A DNA stretch of 5,177 nucleotides from Anaerolineales bacterium (GTDB lineage: Bacteria > Chloroflexota > Anaerolineae > Anaerolineales > Villigracilaceae). Location of the stretch: NCBI GenBank assembly GCA_020847355.1, contig JADLCG010000288.1:1-5177 (forward strand). The letters are read 5' to 3'. The notes below the pieces were generated by a model. It was not told the origin of the DNA. It did not search any database and saw only the letters and a program-made list of their open reading frames with translations. The translations under genes and the position numbers were made by a program. How positions within the stretch are numbered: the first letter of the stretch is position 1; every line of letters begins with the position of its first letter. Below, piece after piece: positions 1 to 5,007 of this stretch.

Positions 1-1599
1 GAAAGCCAAGGCTTGCGCTTTGGTTTGAATTATGCCAGCCGCCTGATTTTCACGCAGCGCTTCAAGCAATTGACCGATAACCGGTCCAGCCGTAAGGTTG
101 AGTTCTTGCATCAACTCATGCCCATCCAGCAGGCGCGGCGGAGAGATAGTCTCTTGCGGATGTTCCCAATAATTTTCAAGCAGGAGGTTGGCGATCGTCA
201 AATATGCCTGCCAAATTTCAGGGGTGAGGTTGGCGGCGTAAGTTCCGCGCAGATCTGCCAGCGCTAACAAAATCAAATCCACGCCGGCTTCGCGGCTATC
301 GCGGAAGAAGCGGTAGATCGCCTTGCGCGAAGGCATTTGCCCGTCTCGCGCAAGCGCGTTATAAAAATTATGAATCCGCATGTGCTGTTTAACGATGTTA
401 TGTAAACGGGCAATTTCATCGTTGCTCAAATTGAAAGCGCGCCCTCTTTCGGCGATTGCGTCAGCGCCTTGTTCGTCATGGTTAAAAAAGCGAATGCGTC
501 CGTCGGGGTCTGTGGTTTTTGTCTCTGGTTTGCAAACGTCATGGTAGAGCGCGGCGAAGAATAAGAGCGCGCGCGCCGAGCGGCTCGGGTTCAATGAGTT
601 TGAAAAATGATTTGCAAATTGAGTTTGATATTTGCTAAAAGCGGCAAATAAAGATTCGACAAAAGGGTTTGCGCGCGCCGGGTTGTCTTTCAAAAGCGTA
701 TCGCAAATTTCTTCCAAGGCGGCGATAACTTGGAGCGTATGCTTCCAAACATCGTAAACATGCGGGGCGGATTGGGCTACGCCTTTTAATTGAGTCAACT
801 CCGGCAGGAGGAATGGGAATGTCCCCAGCATCTCCAGCGCTTTGAGGGCGGCTTCTGGCTTGGGTCCGTGCAGGATTTTGAAAATTTCGTCGCGTTTCCG
901 TTCGGGCGAGACCTGCGTTAGTTCGCTGGAGAATTCTTGTAATTGGGCGCGGGTTTCTTCTTCGATGTGAAAATCAAAATTCGCGGCGAGGCGCACAGCG
1001 CGCAAAATGCGGATCGGGTCTTCTTGAATAGAAGTTGGCGAGCAAACGCGAATCAATTTCGCGGCAAGGTCTGCCCTACCCGCCAACGGATCTATAATTT
1101 CGTCGGTTTTCAAATCATAGGCGAGCGCGTTGACGGTGAAATCGCGCGCGCATAAATCGGCTGAGAGGGTTGCGCCGCGATAAGCGGCAAAATCCAGAAA
1201 AACTTGCGAGCCATCCGCTTGGGTTAGAATCACGCGCCCGGTATCGCGCTCTGCGTCGAGGGGCATAAAGTCCGCGTGGAGTTGGTTGGCAATTTTTCGA
1301 GCGTAGGCAATGCCGTTCGCGGGCAAAGCAAAGTCAAGGTCGGCAATGGGGCGTTGAAGCAGTAAATCGCGCACTGCGCCGCCAACAAGGTAGAGTTCTT
1401 GTTCGGCGGGCAAAATCCCTCTGATGGTTTCAATCAACGGGTGCAGTGGATAAGGCATATAAATAATTTCCGGCTTTTCTTTGTAACGGCTATGCTGACA
1501 GGCTTGCAGGGCTTCTTCGGGCGTTCTTCCTTGCGCGATAATTCTATCGTGTACTTTTGCCACCCAACGGCCCGCGTAAGAAGAAGGTTTGGCTTGCAT
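1..1599 (-). CDS. cca: HD-domain CCA-adding / poly(A) polymerase-type tRNA nucleotidyltransferase with N-terminal DUF5678-like module, 3' end outside window
   Basis: This is a partial gene: 533 residues are readable without a stop and the C-terminus lies beyond the left edge. Enzymes of this family (class II nucleotidyltransferases) add CCA to tRNA 3' ends or A-tails to RNA. Visible nucleotidyltransferase motifs are GGAVRD (73-78), the metal-binding DLD (87-89), RDFTVNALA (152-160), EDPIRILRAVR (193-203) and ERKRDE (233-238). A C-terminal HD phosphohydrolase domain follows, with likely metal ligands H287, H353-D354, H374, H406 and D449. About 40 residues (roughly 300-340) are inserted between H287 and the HD pair. 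Residues 1-50, with GRWVAKVHDRIIAQGRTPEE at 11-30, resemble the DUF5678 family and precede the catalytic domain. The ATG lies 5 nt after the hpt stop, so the genes are probably co-transcribed. No Shine-Dalgarno site is visible. An internal ATG at residue 48 (1456-1458) would give a protein lacking the extra module, but the DUF5678-like similarity favours the upstream start. CCA-adding versus poly(A) specificity cannot be decided here. Confidence 0.93.
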   Translation of the reverse strand, partial: MQAKPSSYAGRWVAKVHDRIIAQGRTPEEALQACQHSRYKEKPEIIYMPYPLHPLIETIRGILPAEQELYLVGGAVRDLLLQRPIADLDFALPANGIAYARKIANQLHADFMPLDAERDTGRVILTQADGSQVFLDFAAYRGATLSADLCARDFTVNALAYDLKTDEIIDPLAGRADLAAKLIRVCSPTSIQEDPIRILRAVRLAANFDFHIEEETRAQLQEFSSELTQVSPERKRDEIFKILHGPKPEAALKALEMLGTFPFLLPELTQLKGVAQSAPHVYDVWKHTLQVIAALEEICDTLLKDNPARANPFVESLFAAFSKYQTQFANHFSNSLNPSRSARALLFFAALYHDVCKPETKTTDPDGRIRFFNHDEQGADAIAERGRAFNLSNDEIARLHNIVKQHMRIHNFYNALARDGQMPSRKAIYRFFRDSREAGVDLILLALADLRGTYAANLTPEIWQAYLTIANLLLENYWEHPQETISPPRLLDGHELMQELNLTAGPVIGQLLEALRENQAAGIIQTKAQALAF

Positions 1600-1604
1600 A
1601 AATT

Positions 1605-2162
1605 TTATGCGGGCGGCTTGTATTTATCCAGATCAGCCACGCCGATGAATGGCAGGTTGCGATAATATTCGTCAATATCCAAGCCGTAGCCGAAGACGTA
1701 TTTATTGGGAATGGAAAAGCCGAGGTAATGAATTGGAACTTCGGCTTCGCGTCTTTCGGGTTTATCCAGCAAGGCGCAGACTTTCAGCGTTTTGGGCTGG
1801 CGCGTCTCGAGCATTTGTAAAACGGCGGCGATGGTGTGACCGCTATCTACAATATCTTCAACGAGGATGACGTTCATGCCGCGAATATCGGTTTGCAAAT
1901 CCAAAGTGACGCGCGCGGCGCGGCTGGATTCGCGGCGGCCGATTCCGTAAGACGAGACCGCCATGTAATCAATCATGTGCGGAATGGCAATGTTCATGCT
2001 TAGGTCCACCATGAACGGCACGCCCCCGCGCAGAATACAAATCAATAGCAAATCTTCCGACGCATATTCAGCGCTGATTTGTTTTCCAAGCTCGGCAACA
2101 CGCGTTTGGATCGCGGATTCTTCAATTAATATTTCGGCGAGAAAATCTTGATAATTTTGCAT
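1605..2162 (-). CDS. hpt: Hypoxanthine (guanine) phosphoribosyltransferase
   Basis: This 185-residue protein has the usual length for bacterial hypoxanthine phosphoribosyltransferase. The enzyme is cytoplasmic and joins hypoxanthine or guanine to PRPP to give IMP or GMP (purine salvage). Family landmarks are visible: LRGG (44-47, pyrophosphate-binding loop), SSYG (70-73, flexible loop), the PRPP-binding signature VEDIVDSGHT (101-110), LLDKPERR (131-138), and FGYGLDIDEYYRNLP (157-171), whose Asp/Tyr region closes over the purine. It lies 42 nt downstream of tdk and 5 nt upstream of the cca start, so the three genes look like one transcript. The ATG at 2160-2162 is the only sensible start for the family's N-terminus. 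The sequence just upstream (T-rich, ending TTTTTACTC) has no recognisable Shine-Dalgarno site, unlike tdk and the ribosomal genes. Confidence 0.96.
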   Translation of the reverse strand: MQNYQDFLAEILIEESAIQTRVAELGKQISAEYASEDLLLICILRGGVPFMVDLSMNIAIPHMIDYMAVSSYGIGRRESSRAARVTLDLQTDIRGMNVILVEDIVDSGHTIAAVLQMLETRQPKTLKVCALLDKPERREAEVPIHYLGFSIPNKYVFGYGLDIDEYYRNLPFIGVADLDKYKPPA

Positions 2163-2192
2163 GAGTAAAAACCATTTGAAAGATCAACGTGA

Positions 2193-2220
2193 GACTTCGC
2201 CCCGCTAGCGCGGGACTTCG
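2193..2220. repeat. Small inverted repeat flanked by a 7-nt direct repeat at the tdk 3' end
   Basis: CCCGC (2201-2205) and GCGGG (2210-2214) form a 5-bp stem around TAGC, which includes part of the tdk stop codon. The stem is flanked by two copies of GACTTCG (2193-2199 and 2214-2220). No T-run follows on the minus strand, so this is not an intrinsic terminator. It may act as a weak RNA structure between tdk and hpt, or be a relic of a small tandem duplication. Confidence 0.5.
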
Positions 2221-2774
2221 TGGTGTTGGCGGCAACGGGCTTCATATAATTCAGAGGCGCCGACGATCACAACCGGATCGTCATAGCGCGCAGGTTTGCC
2301 GTTGACGAGTCTTTGCGTGCGCGAAGCGTCGTCGCCGCAGGTCATGCAAATCGCATGGAGTTTGGAAACGCTCTCGGCTTTAGACATCAATTCCGGCATC
2401 GCGCCAAAAGGCTCGCCGCGAAAATCCATATCCAAACCCGCCACAATTACGCGCACGCCGCGCGCGGCTAATTCCTCTGCCACTTGAATTACTTCCGCGT
2501 CCATAAATTGGGCTTCGTCAATGCCTACTACGGTTGTTTCCGCTTCAACTTTGTTGCGAATATCTGCGGCTTTTTCTACGGGCAGTGCGTCAAAGTTCGC
2601 GCCCGCGTGAGAGGTGACTTTGCCCGCCGCGTAGCGCACGTCAATCGCCGGTTTGAAAACCTGAACTTTCTGTTTGGCGATTGTGGCGCGCACCAAACGA
2701 CGAATCAATTCGTCGGTCTTACCGCTAAACATCGAGCCGCAAACTACTTCAATGGAACCGTGTGTATGACGCAT
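2205..2774 (-). CDS. tdk: Thymidine kinase (type II, TK1-like)
   Basis: This 189-residue protein phosphorylates thymidine to dTMP with ATP (pyrimidine salvage, cytoplasm). It has the normal length for the bacterial TK1-like family. Visible features are the P-loop GSMFSGKT (13-20), an Asp-containing strand, DEAQF (86-90) with the likely catalytic base E87, AGLDMDFRG (112-120), and a zinc site made of C143 and C146 (CMTC) plus C181 and H184 (CRQH). The fourth ligand is His rather than Cys, a substitution also known in other bacterial members. GASELYEARC (172-181) contributes the loop that recognises the thymine base. The ATG at 2772-2774 has a good Shine-Dalgarno site, GAGGTGA. The gene begins 41 nt downstream of the T-run of the ribosomal operon terminator, so it is served by readthrough or by its own promoter. 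I see only a weak candidate, TTGAGA at 2812-2817 with a poor TTTTCT 17 nt downstream. It leads the tdk-hpt-cca cluster. Confidence 0.97.
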   Translation of the reverse strand: MRHTHGSIEVVCGSMFSGKTDELIRRLVRATIAKQKVQVFKPAIDVRYAAGKVTSHAGANFDALPVEKAADIRNKVEAETTVVGIDEAQFMDAEVIQVAEELAARGVRVIVAGLDMDFRGEPFGAMPELMSKAESVSKLHAICMTCGDDASRTQRLVNGKPARYDDPVVIVGASELYEARCRQHHEVPR

Positions 2775-2815
2775 GTCACCTCATTCAAAGAAAATCGAAA
2801 CGCTGGGTATCTCTC

Positions 2816-2849
2816 AAAAAAATAGGCAGACGTAGATACGTCTGCCTAT
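2816..2849 (-). terminator. Intrinsic terminator of the rplU-rpmA-rpmE operon
   Basis: The arms at 2822-2834 and 2837-2849 are perfect 13-nt complements; in RNA a stem of about 11 bp with a 6-nt loop is likely. On the minus strand the hairpin is followed directly by seven T residues (2822-2816, the last base of the arm contributing). It starts 20 nt after the rpmE stop, while the plus-strand side lacks a T-run. This makes it a unidirectional Rho-independent terminator separating the ribosomal genes from tdk. Confidence 0.93.
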
Positions 2850-2869
2850 AAGTTTACCTGAAAAAAAGT

Positions 2870-3352
2870 CTATTCAGTAGGAGCGGGCGCGGCGGGGGCT
2901 TCAGGAACTTCAAAGCCGAGCGCGCGCAGTTTCTTTTTAGCGGTGGTCAAAGCGGATTGAGCAAAGCCGTTGATCGCCAACACAGCCGCATCGCCTTCCG
3001 CCAACTTGGCGAGGAATTGACCAATCGTCAGAACGCCGGCTTTCTTCAAAGCGTCGGTGGCGCGGGGCGAAACGCCCAAATCATCCACTGCGCGATCTGG
3101 AGAAGTCTTGCTTTCTTCTTTGGCTTTCTGCGTTTCGACATATTCCTGACGGGCAGAGAGCTTCTTGTAGAAGCGGTCCACTTGACCTTCCACATCGAGC
3201 AAGCGGGCGGATTCGCCAGTGAAGAATGGATGACATTTGGAACACACGTCAATGCGCAATTCCTTCCGCGTGGAAGTCGTCACCCAGGTATTGCCGCAGG
3301 AAGCGCAAGTCACCTTGGCTTCGTAAGTAACGGGATGAATATCAGCTTGCAT
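2870..3352 (-). CDS. rpmE: 50S ribosomal protein L31 (zinc form) with a C-terminal alpha-CTD-like helix-hairpin-helix domain
   Basis: The first 75 residues or so are a standard zinc-binding bL31, the large-subunit protein that takes part in an intersubunit bridge. The zinc cysteines are C16 and C19 (CASC) and C37 and C40 (CSKC), followed by HPFFTG (41-46) and the VDRFYKK segment (58-64). The family normally ends there, at about 66-80 residues, but this protein has 160. A charged linker (about 66-88) leads to residues 89-149, which closely resemble the C-terminal domain of RNA polymerase alpha. VDDLGVSPRATDALKKAG (89-106) aligns without gaps with the first helices of that domain. R97 sits where the E. 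coli DNA-contacting R265 lies. TIGQFL (109-114) and the closing KKKLRALGF (139-147) also fit. The alpha residues around G296, K298 and S299 are not kept. An Ala/Pro-rich tail (150-160) ends the protein. The ATG overlaps the rpmA stop by one base (TAATG) and has GAGGTGG as its Shine-Dalgarno site, which implies translational coupling. Confidence 0.95.
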   Translation of the reverse strand: MQADIHPVTYEAKVTCASCGNTWVTTSTRKELRIDVCSKCHPFFTGESARLLDVEGQVDRFYKKLSARQEYVETQKAKEESKTSPDRAVDDLGVSPRATDALKKAGVLTIGQFLAKLAEGDAAVLAINGFAQSALTTAKKKLRALGFEVPEAPAAPAPTE

Positions 3353-3612
3353 TATTCCACCTCAGCCGGAACAACATTGACGCGCTTGCGTCCATGGACA
3401 ACGTCAAAAATCACAACGCCGTCCGCAATCGCAAACAAGGTATCGTCTTTGCCGACTAACACGTTCAAACCCGGCTTAATTTTTGTGCCGCGTTGGCGCA
3501 CCAACACATTGCCCGAAAGGACAAATTGACCGGCATAGCGTTTTACGCCTAAGCGTTGGGAGTTACTATCTCGTCCGTTGCGGCTTGAACCGCCGCCTAC
3601 TTTATGTGCCAT
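3352..3612 (-). CDS. rpmA: 50S ribosomal protein L27
   Basis: This is an 86-residue bL27 of normal length. The N-terminus, MAHKVGGGSSRNGRDS, carries the flexible AHK-GGGS arm that reaches the peptidyl transferase centre, and it has no cleavable prepeptide of the Firmicutes kind. QRLGVKRYAGQFV (19-31) and the GNVLVRQRGTK stretch (34-44) are characteristic of the family, followed by the LFAIADGVVIF beta segment (59-69). The start has the Shine-Dalgarno site GAGGTAG. The gene begins 17 nt after the rplU stop and overlaps the rpmE start by one base. The rplU-rpmA pair is a very common bacterial order; rpmE directly after it is less usual. Confidence 0.98.
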   Translation of the reverse strand: MAHKVGGGSSRNGRDSNSQRLGVKRYAGQFVLSGNVLVRQRGTKIKPGLNVLVGKDDTLFAIADGVVIFDVVHGRKRVNVVPAEVE

Positions 3613-3629
3613 TTCTACCTCGCTAAACT

Positions 3630-4127
3630 CTACTTCTTGGTTGATTTCTTAGGAGCCGGAGACTTCTTTTCAGCAGTCTTCGCGGTGGATTTAGGAGCCG
3701 CTTCTTTCTTCGCTTTGGCTGGTTTCTCAGCTTTGGGCGTTTCTGCCGCCTCAACAGTTTCGACTTTGGCGGGTTTCTGCGCGACAGGTTTCTCAACCTT
3801 GCGTTCTTCGCCGGGCTTGCCGATGAAATCAATCATCAAGCGCGTGTATTGGTGGCGATGACCGCCTTTCACGCGGATGCGTTTCTTGGGGCGATATTTG
3901 AACGAAACGACTTTGGGACCTTTGACATGTTCCGCCACAGTCGCCGAGACTTTGATGCCGTTCACAGTGGGCGTTCCCACGAGGAAGGTATCTCCGTCGC
4001 CCATGAACATCACGCGTTCAAAATCAAACGACTTACCCACTTCATGGGGCAGGCGATCCACGTCAATGGTGGAGCCTTCAACAGCGCGGTATTGCTTACC
4101 GCCGCTTTCAACGATTGCAAATCTCAT
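3630..4127 (-). CDS. rplU: 50S ribosomal protein L21 with long Lys/Ala/Pro-rich C-terminal tail
   Basis: This 165-residue protein has a bL21 core at residues 1-103. Landmarks are MRFAIVESGGKQYRAVEG (1-18), FERVMFMGD (36-44) and the 23S rRNA-binding basic region KYRPKKRIRVKGGHRHQYT (77-95). The family usually stops near residue 103. Here residues 104-165 form a low-complexity tail rich in Lys, Ala, Pro, Glu and Thr, which is probably disordered and becomes strongly basic towards its end. The start is set at the ATG 4125-4127 because the L21 family begins with this Met and a GGAG Shine-Dalgarno site lies 8 nt upstream. A GTG at 4188-4190 is in frame but would add 21 residues unlike L21 and would read through the leader. 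rplU is the first gene of the operon, about 124 nt downstream of the predicted transcription start. Confidence 0.97.
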   Translation of the reverse strand: MRFAIVESGGKQYRAVEGSTIDVDRLPHEVGKSFDFERVMFMGDGDTFLVGTPTVNGIKVSATVAEHVKGPKVVSFKYRPKKRIRVKGGHRHQYTRLMIDFIGKPGEERKVEKPVAQKPAKVETVEAAETPKAEKPAKAKKEAAPKSTAKTAEKKSPAPKKSTKK

Positions 4128-4251
4128 TTTATTTTCTCCAGTCATCACTTTGCCGAGCAGTTTGCGGGGCGCTTTGCGCCCAACGCCCACTTTCGGGAAA
4201 GCTGGTTAATTACAGTCAACCGCCCTAGCTTTTTTCACTAGGGCAGAAGCG
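4128..4251 (-). promoter_or_regulatory. Structured 5' leader of the rplU-rpmA-rpmE mRNA
   Basis: About 124 nt lie between the expected transcription start (near 4251) and the rplU ATG. In 5'-to-3' order the RNA can form three local hairpins. One is a 7-bp stem of 4238-4244 with 4222-4228, with a 9-nt A-rich loop. A short CTTT/AAAG stem spans 4190-4201. A GGGCGC/GCGCCC stem with an AAA loop lies at 4167-4181. None is followed by a U-run, so they do not look like terminators. Ribosomal operons often use such leaders for autogenous control by one of their own products, but I cannot match this one to a named leader family. Confidence 0.5.
4136..4139 (-). promoter_or_regulatory. Shine-Dalgarno site deciding the rplU start
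   Basis: GGAG on the minus strand, 8 nt upstream of the ATG at 4125-4127. It supports that ATG over the in-frame upstream GTG at 4188-4190. Confidence 0.85.
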
Positions 4252-4287
4252 GACGATATTATACCTGCGAGATGGAATTACTGTCAA
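4208..4287. repeat. Pair of near-identical 12-nt direct repeats around the rplU promoter
   Basis: AATTACAGTCAA (4208-4219) and AATTACTGTCAA (4276-4287) match at 11 of 12 positions, 68 bp apart in the same orientation. The right copy contains the -35 box of the rplU promoter. The left copy lies in the transcribed leader; it offers TTGACT but has no -10 element at the right distance, so it is not a second promoter by sequence. Confidence 0.6.
4258..4287 (-). promoter_or_regulatory. Sigma-70-type promoter of the rplU operon
   Basis: On the minus strand a perfect TTGACA (4287-4282) is followed, after 18 nt, by a perfect TATAAT (4263-4258). Transcription should start close to 4251. The full-consensus boxes fit the high expression expected for a ribosomal protein operon. 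Confidence 0.9.
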
Positions 4288-4371
4288 CAATTTTCGCGGT
4301 AGATTTTTCAGGCAGGGCAATGCCCGTTGAGGCCGACCCAGCCGCAGTTAAGGCGGAGACGAAGCCCTTCC

Positions 4372-4839
4372 CTATTTAGGAAGCATGGCGGTCAGGGTTT
4401 TGGTCACGGCTTGGAGTTGGCTCGCGTGTCCTTGAATTTTATTCACGTCGCCGGTGCGTAAGCCAGCCTGCACGTCGGTGATGGTCTTCGTCGTGGAAGC
4501 CTCATTATCAATAATTTTTTGGGTGATGGCTTCTAGATTGGTGAGCAATTGTTTGACGTTCGCCGGAATAATGGGGAGCGGCTTCACGATGGGCAGGAGC
4601 ACATCCAAAATTTGATTGGCGATCCGCGCATACTTAACCGTGAGCGTGTGCAGTGAGCCGATGGAATTGGTCAACTCCATCGCAATTTCCTGAATCGAAT
4701 CAATCATGGTTTTATGTTGTTCGATGATCTTCGCAATATCGGTGATGGAACTGGTCAACTTATCCGAAAACTTGACATACGAACCCGCGCTCGCTTTAGA
4801 AATAGAACCTCCAGCTTTGGCATTCAATTGAGTTGGCAT
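4372..4839 (-). CDS. Hypothetical 155-residue helix-rich protein
   Basis: I do not recognise this family. The start is placed at the ATG 4837-4839 because AAGGAG lies 7 nt upstream. The in-frame ATG at 4864-4866 would put that ribosome-binding site inside the coding region. The protein begins with a Gly/Ser/Ala-rich segment (about 8-20). A long predicted amphipathic helix region follows (about 25-82), with Ile/Leu spacing suggesting a coiled coil or helical bundle. A proline-containing turn, LLPIVKPLPIIP (81-92), separates it from a second helical region (93-153). It has no Cys or Trp, no signal peptide, no transmembrane segment and no enzyme motif. The arrangement suggests a helical hairpin with a structural or adaptor role, but that is speculation. 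It sits upstream of the rplU promoter on the same strand, with no convincing terminator in the 84 nt between its stop and the -35 box, so it may read into the ribosomal operon. Confidence 0.85.
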   Translation of the reverse strand: MPTQLNAKAGGSISKASAGSYVKFSDKLTSSITDIAKIIEQHKTMIDSIQEIAMELTNSIGSLHTLTVKYARIANQILDVLLPIVKPLPIIPANVKQLLTNLEAITQKIIDNEASTTKTITDVQAGLRTGDVNKIQGHASQLQAVTKTLTAMLPK

Positions 4840-4846
4840 AATTATT

Positions 4847-4852
4847 CTCCTT
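4847..4852 (-). promoter_or_regulatory. Shine-Dalgarno site deciding the start of the hypothetical gene
   Basis: AAGGAG on the minus strand, 7 nt upstream of the ATG at 4837-4839. This is near the optimum and rules out the longer form starting at 4866. Confidence 0.85.
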
Positions 4853-4865
4853 ATTTTTTTGCTCA

Positions 4866-4894
4866 ACTATACCTTAAGTTATTCGCTTTGTTTC
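4866..4894 (-). promoter_or_regulatory. Candidate promoter of the hypothetical gene
   Basis: On the minus strand TATAGT (4871-4866) matches five of six bases of a -10 box. The sequence 17 nt upstream, GAAACA (4894-4889), is a weak -35 match (three of six). The implied start, near 4859, leaves a leader of about 20 nt that contains the AAGGAG site. A 6-bp inverted repeat, TTCGCT (4882-4887) and AGCGAA (4900-4905), brackets the -35 region and could be an operator. Confidence 0.4.
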
Positions 4895-4954
4895 TTTAGA
4901 GCGAACTAAAAGCATGAGTCGGAAAGCTTCTCGTCACGGAGATTTCAAAAGGGT

Positions 4955-4987
4955 TTCTTCGCGTTCTTTGCGCGCTCTGCGGTTAAA
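4955..4987. repeat. Degenerate 9-nt tandem repeat ending in GTTAAA
   Basis: Three successive 9-mers, TTCTTCGCG (4955-4963), TTCTTTGCG (4964-4972) and CGCTCTGCG (4973-4981), are followed by GTTAAA. From memory, intergenic pieces of this kind (runs of CTTTGCG units ending in GGTTAAA, with a CACGGAG-like stretch before them, here at 4935-4941) occur dispersed in many bacterial genomes. The repeat lies in the divergent intergenic region and has no visible coding role. Confidence 0.5.
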
Positions 4988-5007
4988 TAATTAGCCGCTA
5001 CGACTTA

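Noticed and set aside
943..1433. Short open frames on both strands inside the cca region (for example 943-1155 plus and 1230-1433 minus)
   Set aside because: They lie within the continuous 533-codon reading frame of the nucleotidyltransferase, whose motifs are intact throughout.
2205..2231. Cys-to-His change in the thymidine kinase zinc site as a sign of inactivation
   Set aside because: His at the fourth position is found in other functional bacterial thymidine kinases and can bind zinc; all other key residues are present.
2957..3529. 190-codon open frame on the plus strand opposite rpmE and rpmA
   Set aside because: It is antisense to two certain ribosomal protein genes, its translation resembles nothing, and it has no ribosome-binding site. 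It is a frame shadow.
3623..3832. 69-codon, highly basic minus-strand frame inside rplU
   Set aside because: It is an out-of-frame reading of the Lys/Ala/Pro-rich L21 tail; its Arg richness is a by-product of that composition.
4128..4190. 21-residue N-terminal extension of L21 from a GTG at 4188-4190
   Set aside because: The L21 family starts at the Met at 4125-4127, which has a GGAG site 8 nt upstream. The extension is unlike L21 and covers the leader hairpins.
3849..4241. 130-codon plus-strand frame opposite rplU and its leader
   Set aside because: It overlaps the L21 gene and its leader in antisense, and its product resembles no protein I know.
4315..4325. GGGCA-A-TGCCC palindrome considered as a terminator for the hypothetical gene
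   Set aside because: The stem is only 4-5 bp and is followed by TGCCTGAAAAATC on the minus strand, with no T-run.
4840..4866. Nine-residue longer form of the hypothetical protein
   Set aside because: That start would lie at the candidate -10 box and would place the AAGGAG ribosome-binding site within the coding sequence.
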